Shown in pieces: positions 19,753 to 30,315 of a DNA stretch of 64,000 bases. The position numbers and the translations under genes were made by a program. The stretch comes from Prosopocoilus inquinatus (Eukaryota > Arthropoda > Insecta > Coleoptera > Lucanidae), in assembly GCA_036172665.1 (NCBI GenBank), contig CM069870.1:40320001-40384000 (forward strand). Direction: 5' to 3'. Numbering within the stretch: position 1 is the first letter of the stretch; every line of letters starts with the position of its first letter. The notes under the pieces are model-generated. The model was not told the origin of the DNA, did no database searches, and was given only the letters and a program-made list of their open reading frames with translations.

Positions 19753-21025
19753 CTATGAAGGTCTGCACCGTCAAACATTTGAGGAATTCAACAGGAGCTG
19801 TGGGATATGCCAACTGGGCCAGACGCGCAACGTCTGCTTCGAATTCCTGAAGACTTTCTCCGGATTTCTGACAGCGATTCCTCAACTGCGCATGGTATAC
19901 CTCGGTCAGATGGGCCTGTCCGTAACGCATTTCCATCCTATTCACCAGCTGGTCGAAGTCTTCTTGTTCCTCTGGCGGCGTCGTCTGTAGCACATCGATA
20001 GCGTCCCCTCTCAAGGCCACAATTAACGAAGTGGCTTTTTCGCTGGCCGTCCATCTGTTTGCCTTTGCTGCTGCTTCGAACTGTTTGAAGTAGTTGGGCC
20101 AAGAAAATTTTCCATCGAACGTCGGTGGTTTTATTTTTAATTTCGAATTTTCTGCTGGTCCTTCCACAATTCGGATTTCATTATTTTCTAGTGTTTCTAC
20201 TGGTGGCTGATCCCCGAACACTCGCAACCCCGCCATGATTTGTTCCAGATTTTTGATTTTGTTATCCTGCTGAAATATTATTTCCTCCACATTTTCTTGC
20301 AGGTTCTTTGTTTCTTCTGATATTTTTACCACTAATTTATCTTCGAGTCCTTTTGTTTGTTCTAGAAATTTCTCGTCAAAATTTCTGGAGTGCTCTCGAA
20401 ATCTCTCGTCTAAGTCTCTAGATTGTTCCAACAATTTATTCTGTAATTTGTCCAAATTTCCAGATTGTTCTAGAAGCTTCTCCTCTAAATTTCTGGATTG
20501 TTCCATCAATTTAGTTTGCAACTCGTCTTTGAAGTTTACAGATTGTTCTCGAAGTTCGTTCTTGAAATTTCCAGATTGTTCTAGAAGCTTCTCCTCTAAA
20601 TTTCTGGATTGTTCTCGAAGTTCGTCCTTGAAATTTCCAGATTGTTGTAGAAGCTTTTCCTCTAAATTTCTGGATTGTTCTCGAAGTTTCTCTAAATTTC
20701 CAGACTGTTCTTGAAACTTCTCGTCCAAATTTCTGGATTGTTCTCGAAGTTCGTCCTTGAAATTTCCAGATTGTTCTCGAAGTTCGTCCTTGAAATTTCT
20801 GGAGTGTTCTCGAAGTTCATCTTTCAAGATTTTATTAAAATCGACGGGACCACACGAAATTTCGAAAAGGAACGTCTCTGGATCTTCACCAGCTGTCAAC
20901 AAATCGGATCGGAGACGCTGTTGAAGTGCGCCTTTCAAACCACAGGTTTCTAACTCTCGTTCTTCCAATTCGGTTTTTAATTCGGCCACTTTTAAGTCTT
21001 TCAACAACACTTTTCTCGTAGCCAT
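19685..21025 (-). CDS. gag: Gypsy gag with hendecad coiled-coil repeats
   Basis: A 446-codon frame from ATG 21025. Residues 1-45 look like a SAP-type helix pair (DLKVAELKTELEERELETCG). About residues 65-235 are 11-residue repeats of the type EQSRNLEEKLL / EQSGNFKDELR, a long predicted coiled coil. The C-terminal third is a canonical Gypsy capsid (KPPTFDGKFSWPNYFKQFEA, then LQEFEADVARLAQLAYP and FIDGIRDPDNQQ). The frame ends at 19685 just where the next frame carries on as ALEFEAARR. A knuckle-like GHVRRRCPK is encoded near 19440-19490 in yet another frame, so gag has probably suffered two frameshifts. Confidence 0.85.
   Translation of the reverse strand: MATRKVLLKDLKVAELKTELEERELETCGLKGALQQRLRSDLLTAGEDPETFLFEISCGPVDFNKILKDELREHSRNFKDELREQSGNFKDELREQSRNLDEKFQEQSGNLEKLREQSRNLEEKLLQQSGNFKDELREQSRNLEEKLLEQSGNFKNELREQSVNFKDELQTKLMEQSRNLEEKLLEQSGNLDKLQNKLLEQSRDLDERFREHSRNFDEKFLEQTKGLEDKLVVKISEETKNLQENVEEIIFQQDNKIKNLEQIMAGLRVFGDQPPVETLENNEIRIVEGPAENSKLKIKPPTFDGKFSWPNYFKQFEAAAKANRWTASEKATSLIVALRGDAIDVLQTTPPEEQEDFDQLVNRMEMRYGQAHLTEVYHAQLRNRCQKSGESLQEFEADVARLAQLAYPTAPVEFLKCLTVQTFIDGIRDPDNQQDVQERISLCLGI
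20420..20830 (-). repeat. 33 bp tandem repeats encoding gag hendecads
   Basis: About 14 imperfect 33 bp units, each encoding an 11-residue step such as KDELREQSRNL, run through the gag coiled coil. Unit order alternates between -SRNL and -SGNF types. The same array, with a different unit order, is present at 63400-63890. Confidence 0.85.
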
Positions 21026-21122
21026 TGTTTTTTTCCGATACTGTACTTATTTAATAATCTGATTAAATTTAATTTACTTTAAATTGTTTATTTATTTGCA
21101 CAAACCCGAACACCGACACCAC
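21026..21122 (-). other. Gypsy primer-binding site and 5' leader
   Basis: On the minus strand the LTR end (CGTAATA here, CGTAACA in the copy at 63104) is followed by GTGGTGTCGGTGTTCGGGTT. The sequence directly after a 5' LTR is where the tRNA primer anneals; I did not identify the tRNA. An AT-rich leader of about 75 bp leads to the gag ATG. Confidence 0.6.
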
Positions 21123-21448
21123 TATTACGTTTCTAGGGTTTTAATTTATTTATTTAAACGAATAAAACACTCGATAAAAACTTAACCGTAATTTAATAAA
21201 GCTTAAAAACTAATTTATTTGTAACAATTTATTTTCACACTAAAATCTAACTTCGACGATCGCTGTTCGAATTCGACTGCCTGGTGAGTCAACTCCGGGC
21301 GATTTTATACCATTTGCTGCCGTCTGGAATCCTCCATGCTGGAGAAATCTAGTCTGTTCGATGTAGGCCCCGGCCGCGTGACGGCCGATGACACATAACA
21401 GCGAACCGACTTCTTGACGCCTTGCGCTAAGCCGGTTGGTGCGCCACA
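21123..21448 (-). repeat. Gypsy 5' LTR
   Basis: 326 bp, matching the 3' LTR at 14868-15216 apart from a 24 bp deletion (near 21340), a TG-to-TA change at its inner end and scattered substitutions. The outer end GCGCCACA is followed by the ATAT duplication. Confidence 0.9.
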
Positions 21449-21453
21449 ATATG

Positions 21454-22690
21454 CTTTATTAGGAGTTAGCCTTTCCGTCATTAATTTTCTGCATGTTGAC
21501 GCTGTGTGTCCTCTTGTATTACACCATTGACAGGTCTGTATAGGTCCTTCTCTCAAATAATATTTTGATGATGGTTTTTTTATGATTATTTAATATCCTA
21601 CAATTTCTAGCGGTGTGACCTGTGTATCCACAAATTTGACAAATGAAAGTTGTTGTCCACTATTCTGTTCTGCGATGTTCGCGTTCATTACATCGAATTT
21701 TGTTCTTTCTTCTTGCCCAAAATTTTTACTCTTTCTAAAGGCTTCATGATACCCATTTCGACTTCTCCGAACATCTGTTTGACCCAAACCTAATCTATCT
21801 ATTAATTTAATTATTATAATCATAGCTTCCGAATCGTTATGTTGTGCTTTTTGTAATGGTAATATCATCAACATGATTTTCTTCTTCCCGGATACCTTGA
21901 ATATCTTGATGTAAAATAGATCTTCCATCTTTTTTCCGTTTCTTCTATAGCGTTAATGAAATTTTCTAAATCTCGTAAATTTTTCGGACTTTTTATACAA
22001 TCCATATTTCTGTAGTAAGGTAATAATCCAGTTATTAAACGATGTAGAATTTCCTTCACAGACATTCCTGGATTATAATCTTCGCATATTTCAATAAAGG
22101 AACAGAAAAGCGATTCATTTGCTTGTTGCTTCCTACTAATTAGTTTCACTTGTAATTTTAGTTCAAAATTTGGGCCTAGAAATTTGTTCTTGAATTTCAT
22201 TATTGCCCATTCCCAGTCTGCGTCCGGATTTGCTTTCATTAAATTTTCAAACCAGCAGAATGCGCTGCCCTTTAGGGAGTTTTAAAGATAACCTAATTGT
22301 TCCATCTCTTCCCAACCATTCATTTTGGATATAACCTTGTATTTTTTCAAGAAGGCTTTAGGACCATCTTTCTGCGGGTAAAAAGTTGGTGGTTTCGAAT
22401 ATTTCGGCGCCACTGACTGTCGAGTGTTATAAAGCATACTAATTGATTTATTTTTCATGCTCATTTCGGGTTGCCTTTTGCTAGGTTCCGAAATTTCTAA
22501 ATACTTATTTTGTTTTGTTCTACTGATGTTTCTATTGTTTCTTGCTCTTGTATGACCCTATTATATTGCTTTGCAATTACTCCTTTTTGAGTGCTAGGTT
22601 CGTCCAATTGTGCTAAGGACTTTTTAACGAGCTTCTGGCTTTGTTGCTTTATCGCATCCGCAAAAGCTTTGGGTCTTGCTGTATATTCTT
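21454..22690 (-). pseudogene. Gag of the outer Gypsy element, broken
   Basis: Minus-strand pieces in several frames make one gag: an N-terminal segment (ARPKAFADAIKQQSQKLVKK, from about 22680), PKYSKPPTFYPQKDGPKAFL (22420-22340), a capsid region (DADWEWAIMKFKNKFLGPNF, 22239-21868), and a CCHC zinc knuckle (CQWCNTRGHTASTC, about 21490-21535). It is only distantly related to the gag at 19685-21025 and has no hendecad repeat. At least three frame changes mark it as dead. It is cut just after the knuckle by the younger Gypsy insertion; its protease resumes at 14715. Confidence 0.78.
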
Positions 22691-22699
22691 CGCCATTCT

Positions 22700-23880
22700 T
22701 AAATTATGGGTACAAAAGTGACTTAGGTATTGAAACGGGTTTCTGAAATTCGTCCTCCTTCTCTTGTTCTACAATTTCAGAGGTTTTACGAGACAATGGC
22801 CTTGGATTATCGCCGTTTAGATGACATGGGCGTGTCCAGTATCATTGGGTGCTCTGACACATTTATTTTATCGTTATTTTTATGTACTCTGATGTCATTT
22901 TGTGACCTGTGGGGGAGAGCGTGGCGTTAACTTCTTGCTATGGGAAAAAAATGACTTGACGTGCAGATCCGGTTTCTTTTGTTCGTGTACTTTCTCAATT
23001 TTATCTGCTTCTTTACTTCTAAGCCTTGTTCTTGGTCCCTCAGCCATTTACGTGCAAAATATTTTATACCGGATATTATTTTACGCAATTATCCCATCAA
23101 TAAACAATTTGCCCCAAATGAATTGTTTTTTCATACTTTAATTATTGCAAGACAAATCGCGTAATTATTTTTATTTGTAAAGTGCCTAGCATTTCCTATT
23201 TTATTCTTAACCATATAATTAAAACAAAATCTCTAATTACCCGTGTAGACACATTCTTGCCGCAAGCGTTATAATTGCGTCAATTTGAAACACCTGACTT
23301 TGCAATACGACACCTTTTGTGCGGTGAAATTCTACGCAATAATTACTTCAAATGTATTTTTAAACGAAAATACTGCATTACGCGAAATATTCAAAATTTT
23401 TATATTTCTTTTTAGAAGCCGAATGCTAATATTTTTCAAAAGACGTCTCTATTTTGCCGATTACCAGACTCTCCGATAAAGCATATTTCAGGAAACCACA
23501 CCCAAGTGACTTGACTACGTGTCCTAGCGTATTTAAAATTACGCGAAAAAATTGAAATTGAAAAAATTCGTGACACTAAATTCAATAACGTTATCATTTA
23601 TTTTTGAGTTTTGACAACCCTATATCATTAAAAAGAGAATAACGCATTCCATCAAAAAATATTAAGTTATCGTCGTTTGAATATTCTCAAGTTAATTAAT
23701 TTTTTTGTAAGAACTTATGATTCCGGATTTTTTTCTTGACGGTGTAACTGAAAAGATGTTTCAAGACAAAACTTTTGCAAAAAGTCACAAGTATCTAGCG
23801 TCATTTGTTCAAAAGATATATGTATTTGTGCACGGCATACAAGTCACATTAAAATTCAGTTCACAGCCAGCCCGAAAATG
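22700..23880. other. AT-rich stretch without recognised genes
   Basis: Several short plus-strand frames (for example 22730-22930 and 22902-23141) show no domain or repeat match. It may include the leader or LTR remains of the outer Gypsy element, but no LTR pair was found. Confidence 0.3.
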
Positions 23881-23888
23881 TAAAAATA

Positions 23889-24077
23889 TATAGGGTGTTC
23901 CATTTAAAATAACGAAGTGAACTACCGAACAGGCTAAACGGAACGCTCTGTATACGTCAAACTAATTTTAAAATATACTCCACACGATGCAGTGAAACTT
24001 TTACTTGAAACATTTTTTTTGTAAAATTCATAATTAGAGCGGTATGATAGAATCCGCCTTAAATGGGACACCTTGTA
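23889..24077. mobile_element. MITE with AGGGTGTTCCATTTAAA termini
   Basis: Left end ATAGGGTGTTCCATTTAAAA is inverted at the right end as CTTAAATGGGACACCTTGTA. TA flanks fit a Tc1/mariner-type target. The inner 125 bp recurs inverted at 32441-32570, so the MITE was present before or during formation of the surrounding inverted repeat. Confidence 0.5.
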
Positions 24078-25594
24078 TGGATAATATCTAGGACACCAGA
24101 AAAAAAAACAAAAGCTCCCCTAAATACGTTATCACAGTAAGCAAAGCCTCTGTCCCACCGAATTCGTCAATGAAAAATACTAAAGCGGGAACAGTCCAAC
24201 TTATTTTCACCAACAGAAAACACAAGGGGAACGTATCATCACTCGGAGCGACGCCGACACTTACGGGAATAAGGGAGGCGTCAATCATCCTGCACTGAAG
24301 GAAGAAAATGTGTGAAATTTACGAACGCGAGCGGTAAACGCACATGGAAAACAACCAAGTAACAAAATGGAGCATCAACTTGACGCTTACCTTGCTGATG
24401 TACAGCAAGCCGGAAAAGATTCACATGTCCCTCAAAACCGAGTAAGCGGTCCCAAAGCAACTAACGATATGGCTGCAATCAGTTCAGCATGGTAGATTTA
24501 CTGATCCATCAACAAAATCGATCAAAATAACTCCTATCTCACAACGCTTCAGAGATGTGATCACTACTTCACAGCACGCTTGTTCGCCGTCGAAAAGGGA
24601 CGAGCTAGTTCGCTGGAATACCACCTGACATCGGGTAAGCACTGCCAACCAAAAAACCGTAATGCCCTCAACATGCGTACACAAGGGGAAGGCCTACCCT
24701 AAAGGAACGGTCAATGCGAAAATCGAATGTAACAATTTCTCCATCTGAATAAAAATCAGGAAAATTATTACCGCTCTTGCCTATTAATAAAAATTGGAAA
24801 TAACAAAATTGTAAAGCACTTTAACATACAACATCACAACATATCTGATCACTGTAAAATCGATCCTTAGAATTTAATCGAAGCTGTTTTTTGTGAATCA
24901 GTTTTACTTAATACGTAATTAACCGATTTTAATATAATATCATATTACCGATATTCTGTATCAAAATCGTTAAATTTAAAGGGTTAATTGAAATTAACCT
25001 CCGCCCACAATAATTTTTATATCCGTAGATACGTATTTCGGCAGCTAAGCTGCCATCTTCAGTACGCTACCAACTTAAAAGCACTAAAAAAATGTCTAAA
25101 GACAACCTAATCACACTGACAAAATTATAAAAATGTTAAACCTAACAACAATCTAATCATCTTAAAAGATATATATATCTAAATGTAAGTAAATATAAAG
25201 TAATATGTGAAAATCTAAAATAAACTGTATATGTTATGTATAAATCAGAAAAAGAAAAGAAGAAATTATGTGAACACCTAAAATTAACTGTCAGATACCT
25301 TAGAAATAAGAGCTAACCAAACAACACGGAAAAGCGGAAATAAATAGTCCAAAGACCCCGAAGAAACTTCTTATTCTAACGAATAAATAAGAATATAATT
25401 CCCTGTTATCCTGAAAAATAAAATAAAATATATGTATTAGGTATAAATCGTCAAAAAAACAACCTACAGATGAGAGCAAATCACATCCATACACCGCAAG
25501 CTAAGAGCACTTTAGGAAAATTTTATCTCGGAAAATCCTCTCCTTATGAAATATCCAGTGCAAATGCACTTAGCTGTCTCTAACACCCCTTTAT
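24078..25594 (-). repeat. PLE pseudo-LTR, left (inverted) arm
   Basis: Reverse complement of about 30720-32440 with a few per cent of differences. A short stretch after the TIR insertion (26998-27022, ATTTAGGTAGCGACATCT) continues the match, then the arm is lost to the LTR-like repeat. It holds no coding sequence; the short frames at 24484-24684 and 25300-25494 recur in the right arm only because of the inverted duplication. Confidence 0.85.
25022..25073 (-). ncRNA. Type I hammerhead ribozyme in PLE pseudo-LTR (left arm)
   Basis: Minus-strand core: CUGAAGA, stem II GGCAGC-UUA-GCUGCC, GAAA, minimal stem III from UACGUA, then UC; predicted cut between 25028 and 25027 on the minus strand. It is identical to the right-arm copy at 31445-31495. 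Confidence 0.82.
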
Positions 25595-26203
25595 ACAGGG
25601 TGAGTCTGAAAAGAACCGACAAATTTAAACCACTAATAGAATCGGCGTCACAGGTTATGTGAAAAACATTTAAAAAAAATTCCTATAAGGATTTCCGAGA
25701 TATAGTTAATCAAAAATCGTACCCAAAAACACAACACTCTTCCCAGAATGCGATAGTTTACGACCGCGGCCGTGAAATTTTCGCAGTCTGATGCCGTATG
25801 TCGGGTAAATCTACGGTGCCACCGTCGGTCATTAATTATCTTAGATCGGTTTTTGCGAAGAATATTTTCACATTTATTAATTACACGTAGTGCCGACAAA
25901 ATTATCATGTCTGCATGCAGTGCAAAAACACTTGTGGTCTGTTTTATAAAATTCCAGCCCCGTAAATACTCGGGAGGAATTAGTTCAATGCATCAAAGAT
26001 ACCACTACAGTAATTCGCAACATTCCGAATGTTTTGGTGCGTGTAGCAAAATTTGATCTAAATAATTTATTAACGGTCTGTATAAACACTTCGTACAATT
26101 AAAATCAACGCCTTACTTTGCGTTAACAGCTGTTCCTATCGTGCCAAGGTTGCACTATGCGGGTTCGAATAGTTACGTAGTAGTAATAAACGATAAAATT
26201 TAT

Positions 26204-26352
26204 AAAAATTTTGTGCAAATCGTTTTTGATTGCAGTGAGAACCTCGAGCAGCCTCTGGACAGCTGTTTCAAGAAGGGCTGAAACAGCTATCCAGAGGCTG
26301 CTCGAGGTTCTCACTGCAATCAAAAACGATTTGCACAAAATTTTTCTAAAAT
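26204..26352. repeat. 149 bp near-perfect hairpin in the ribozyme repeat
   Basis: Arms of about 70 bp (for example GATTGCAGTGAGAACCTCGA on the left and its inverse on the right) surround a loop of about 8 bases near 26272. The left arm is an inverted copy of the unit's ribozyme 3' half, so the unit here lacks the CUGANGA core. Confidence 0.85.
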
Positions 26353-26539
26353 CTTTCATTATGCCTTGACAGCAAGCATGGCCGCCTTGATTGGGGGACT
26401 CATTAGGAGCAAATCCCGCTTCAATTTGTCTATCCTGCTGCAATGTTAGTTCAAAAAGCGATAGTAAGATGTCGCTATTTTATATGTTCATCATTCTTAC
26501 ATCGCATTTGCGAATAAATTGGGCAAGTCGTTTTTGGTC

Positions 26540-26632
26540 TGCAGTGGGAATGTCGAGCTACGTTTCTGCTGAAGAAGCCCCAAGCAGGGCTGAAACAGCT
26601 GTCCAGAGGCTGCTCGAGGTTCTCACTGCAAT
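26540..26632 (+). ncRNA. Type I hammerhead ribozyme, retrozyme-like
   Basis: CUGAAGA at 26569-26575; stem II AGCCC/GGGCU with loop CAAGCA; GAAA 26592-26595; minimal stem III; GUC at 26601-26603 with the predicted cut before 26604. Stem I: UCUG (26565-26568) pairs with CAGA (26604-26607), and after an internal loop GCAGTGGGAA-GTCGAGC pairs with GCTCGAGGTTCTCACTGC. All conserved core positions are present. Confidence 0.85.
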
Positions 26633-27044
26633 CAAAAACGATTTGCACAAAATTTTTCTAAAATCTTTCATTATGCCTTGACAGCAAGCATGGCCGCCTT
26701 GCATGGGGGACTCATTAGGAGCAAATCCCGCTTCAATTTGTCTATCCTGCTGCAATGTTAGGTCAAAAAGCGATAGTAAGATGTCGCTATTTTATATGTT
26801 GATAAAATTTATAATACAGCCCTTTTTAAGAAACGTATCGCTTTACTCTGCAGGAAGTGAACGGAACGTGCATTCGGGGTAAATTTTAAATGAAATTTCA
26901 AATTCATACAATATTTTTTTAAATATTTTTCCCATAATCTGTGACATCAATTCTATTAGTGGTTTTAATTTGTCGGTTTATTTCAGACTCACCCTGTTTA
27001 TGATTTAGGTAGCGACATCTTGCTACCTATCTGCGAAGGTATCA

Positions 27045-28470
27045 GCAAGTGATCGCCGTGACAGATGTTTCGGCGTCGCCGGCCAGCCCCAGTGGGATAG
27101 GGTGGGTTTATACTACGTCTTTACTAACAAACAACAGCAAAATCAAAAAGAAGGCGCCACTTAATTTCTTTTTGGCTATGGGGAACCGCGGGGAAAAATT
27201 AAGAAAAAGGCGACTCATCCAGGATATTTGCGATATTTTGTTTCATTTAACAACAATCCAAACAGACAAATATATAATTATACACAAATGACAAGTTTAA
27301 AATAAGAGCGCAAACGCGTCTTGTGTGAAAGAAACAAACATAAAATTCAAGTGTAATTAATCGTACAGCAGAAGCTAGGGAAACATAAAGTTAACGTTAT
27401 ATGCAACAAACTACGTTTTTATTCTAAAAGCGATAAAATATATAACTAGAGCGTCACGCAAAAATGTAGCAGTAAGCCGAATTATTTTAAATTGAAGTGT
27501 ACCGCATGTATACACGCCTTTTTCGGAATCAAGAAGTGAAAGTAAAAGTTATAAAAAACTTTGTCCGACCTGAATGAGTCGTGAAAGCGTTCCACGGAGG
27601 CGTCAAACGTCGTGCTTCCGAAAGAGAGGGGAAGACAGCTGGGGCACGTCGCCGGTCGGGGTATATCCGAGTCCGGGGAACTCTGACTCTGGTCGACGTG
27701 AATAGGTGCCGAGCCCGATGTCCCCGCGAATGCAGCGATTGCCGCGGAAGCAAGAAGCTCCAACTGAGGTACGACAATGCCCACGTAACTGTGAAGTTAC
27801 GGCAAACGGGCAGACAACGGATACAGCGTACTCGTAAAGAGTAAAGGGGTAGAGGTAAAGTTAACGGGGTGACGGTAAAGGTAAAGTTAAAGCCTGTAAG
27901 GAAGAAAGATACACGATAGAAACATTCGAAGCGAATCAAAACATCAGCGAGTGGACTCACCTGTTCACAGAGCAACTTAGGGGTAACAGGCGTAGACAAT
28001 ACGAACGTATTAATAATCTCTTGACTCAACGAAGTAATCCAGCAATAAAACTGTAGATGAATTCCCTAACACAAACTTTGGGCGAAAACACACACTAAAA
28101 TACACCAATGCGAGACGTGTTGTTACGTCGAGAGATGCAGTGTAAATTGAGTTCTAAAATCGCTCCGCGCGGGCGGGTTGAAAGGAGACGGGGTAAGAGA
28201 AAAGAAGAGATGAAATGCAACCACCAACCGCTACAGAATCTTACGTCAACGAGAACCAATGGGCTTAAATACCGGGGGGTCAATTTCTATACAACTTTCG
28301 TGGGAACGAAGACGCTGATTTCGAAATATGGTGCAATAGTGCGTAAATCTAAAAAGATGTTAAATAAAGAATTTATTCGACCGAAAATTAACTTTAAAAT
28401 CCCAATTTTCTCTTATCCTAATTTTTACAGGAAAACTTATAGCACTGGGGAATTACTTTGAAAGCAAATC
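27045..28470 (-). repeat. 1.4 kb LTR-like repeat, copy 2
   Basis: Ordered blocks match copy 1 (3893-5340): GTGAC, GTTTCGGCG-CGCCGGCC, GGCGCCACT (27151-27159), AAATTAAGAAAAA and GTCCGACCTG (27561). On the minus strand a TATA-like GGTATTTAAGCCC lies near 28265. It interrupts the left arm of the PLE, so it arrived later than the PLE. No coding frame is supported; the apparent frames at 27529-28029 and 28108-28461 have no domain. Confidence 0.42.
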
Positions 28471-28659
28471 GGCGAAACGCAAAGAGTTCGCTGAGGCGGT
28501 CTGCGAAAATATTTCACGGGAAGCAAATACAGGATGATTCGGGGTCGGTTGGGATACGGAATTAGGTATTGGTCCGTTGTCTGAATTCATTAAATTGTGA
28601 ATTAAATAGTCCTTTGGATGAAAATCATTCATTAGAAATGCCTGCAAAATACAACTTCA

Positions 28660-30315
28660 AAGCAATTTAATTAATTCAATAAAAACTGTACATCATAATG
28701 AATATTATAAAATCATTGCAGGGTTAAGAAAGAAAAACTGTTTCTACTTAAAAGCTGATAAGGGTAATAAGATTGTGATTTTAGATAAACCTGATTATTA
28801 TGAAAGGGTAAACAACTTAATAAATAATGGTCCCTACAAGAAACTACCCCGAAACCCGTTGCCAAAGTTAATTAAAGCTGTCAAAGACACGATTAAAGAA
28901 TGTCCCAATCTTATTACTAAACAGAATAAATTTAAGATTGATGTATCAAAGTACACAAGGCAGGTAAATCGGTGAGACCAATTGTTTCCGGTATAAACTC
29001 ACTCACTTGCTCTCTTTCCAAATGGTTGAATATCGAGCTGAGTGCGCTTCCCAATCCTCAGAATAAATTTTCGGTAAGAAACTCAATGGAGTTTATAAGT
29101 AAGATTAAAAATATTTCCTTACAGGAAGGGAAAATTATGATGTTCAATCCTTATTTCCTAGTGTGCCCATACCTGAAACACTAACTTATTTGCGGGAACT
29201 ACTGACAGTTAATAATGTAGATAAAAATAAATTTGAGGAATGCGTTAGGCTCACATCTCTTTGCATGTCTCAGAATTGTTTTCAAATAAATGGTGAGTAT
29301 TTTGAACAAGTTCAAGGGACCGCAATGGGTTTGTCACCGTTTTTGGCCAATTTATTTATGAGTAAATTCGAAAATGACGTAAGAGATAATGATCAGTATT
29401 TTCCGAGAATTTGGTTACGTTATGTAGATGATATTTTTGCTATTTTTGATACCAAGAAGTGTGATTTGGAGGATTTTATAGGAAAATTAAATTCAAAATT
29501 TGAAACTATTAAATTTATATACGAAAAGGAAGAATACGGTGCGATTCCCTTTTTAGACACTCGTATAATTAGAAACAGCAAAAATGAATTAGAAATCGAC
29601 ATTTATCGTAAAGATACAAATACAAGCCGATTTATAATTAATGAATCTCAACATTCTGTACAACACAAACTCGCGGCTCTAAATTTTTTAGTAAATAGAT
29701 TACTCTCTTTTCCACTTACTAAACCCCGATATGATAAAGAACTTAATTATATTAAAAATGTTGCGGTTCATAACGGTTATACCCCCCCAAATAGTAGATA
29801 ATGTGATTAGGAAGATTAGCTAAAGGAAACAGGTCCAAAATTCTAGCACTTTAACACCAACTTCATCTCTAGGAAAATTTGTTAAAATGCCTTTCGATCC
29901 GTTTTGCACCAAAGGTTAAAAACATATTTTTAAAACCCAAAACTTACGATTAGGTTTTTCAACTAACAATACCATAAAGAATTTATTGGGAAACCCGAAA
30001 GATAAAGTTGATGTTGAACAGAAATCTGGAATTTATGAAATTAAGAGCAACGAATGTACTAGTAAATATATTGAACAAACAAAAAGAAATATATTAACAC
30101 GCTTTAAAGAACATTTAAGTCACTACAGGTATAATAGGTTTGAGAAATCAAGTGTTGCAAAACATATTTACAATACAGGACATAGTATTATTAAGGGTAA
30201 TTTAAAACTCATTAAGGAAGTTTCAAATAATAGGGAATTAAATGCTTACGAAAGTATTTTTATTCGGAAAAATAAAAACAATTTAATGAATTCAGACAAC
30301 GGACCAATACCTAAT
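28660..30315 (+). pseudogene. Penelope-like RT and GIY-YIG endonuclease, frameshifted
   Basis: Coding similarity starts near 28670 (GLRKKNCFYLKADKGNKIVI), then RPIVSGINSL (28975), ETLTYLRELL (29170), QVQGTAMGLSPFLANLFMSK (29305-29365) and the catalytic RYVDDIFAIF (29417-29446). RT is followed by a linker and a GIY-YIG domain: SGIYEIKSNECTSKYIEQTK (30019-30075), then Arg/His-rich GHSIIKGNLKL and an ESIFIRK helix. In most PLEs the second motif is YIGQT; here the Gly is Glu. Frameshifts near 28973, 29160 and 29787 (a C7 run) kill the copy. These enzymes copy PLE RNA at nicked targets. Confidence 0.85.

Larger units (their letters stand above)
14868..21448 (-). mobile_element. Gypsy LTR retrotransposon with macrodomain-fused pol
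   Basis: A complete 6581 bp element in minus orientation: 5' LTR 21123-21448, 3' LTR 14868-15216, 4 bp duplication ATAT at 14864-14867 and 21449-21452. Order in the element: LTR, primer-binding region, gag (21025-19685), pol (19752-15430), a C-terminal extension, polypurine tract, LTR. It is inserted between gag and protease of an older, different Gypsy element. The LTRs differ by a 24 bp deletion and several substitutions, so the insertion is not very recent, yet the 1440-codon pol frame remains open. Confidence 0.93.
26204..26800 (+). mobile_element. Hammerhead-ribozyme tandem repeat (retrozyme-like), 312 bp period
   Basis: The 597 bp insertion is flanked by a perfect 12 bp duplication, GATAAAATTTAT (26192-26203 and 26801-26812). 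Two direct units repeat with a 312 bp offset (GGGCTGAAACAGCT at 26275 and 26587). The first unit begins with a short inverted segment, making a 149 bp hairpin. The second unit contains a complete type I hammerhead ribozyme. No protein-coding capacity is seen. This matches the make-up of animal retrozymes, tandem ribozyme repeats proposed to spread as circular RNA using PLE machinery. Confidence 0.75.
25595..26997. mobile_element. TIR transposon (ACAGGGTGAGTCTGAA termini), non-autonomous
   Basis: The left 70 bp (ACAGGGTGAGTCTGAA...CGACAAATT...CCACTAATAGAAT) is inverted at the right end. TTAT flanks both sides (25591-25594, 26998-27001). The uninterrupted target is seen in the right PLE arm near 30705-30725, confirming insertion. 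No transposase is recognisable; the short frames at 25648-25908 and 25772-26056 have no known domain. A ribozyme repeat is nested inside. Confidence 0.75.

Noticed and set aside
20448..20953. Long Ser/Cys-rich plus-strand frames (SKFLDCSRS repeats)
   Set aside because: They are antisense shadows of the gag hendecad array; the same pattern appears antisense at 63.3-63.5 kb.
24088..25494. Conserved short frames repeated at 30.8-32.5 kb as possible genes
   Set aside because: Their identity reflects duplication of the whole inverted arm, including non-coding parts; no domain or codon bias supports them.
26123..26755. Repeated frames (QDRQIEAGFAPNESP) as a protein family
   Set aside because: They are readings of the ribozyme repeat in both strands; RNA structure and period, not protein, explain conservation.
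27529..28029. 166-codon minus-strand frame
   Set aside because: Low-complexity Phe/Thr-rich translation of the LTR-like repeat; no domain.
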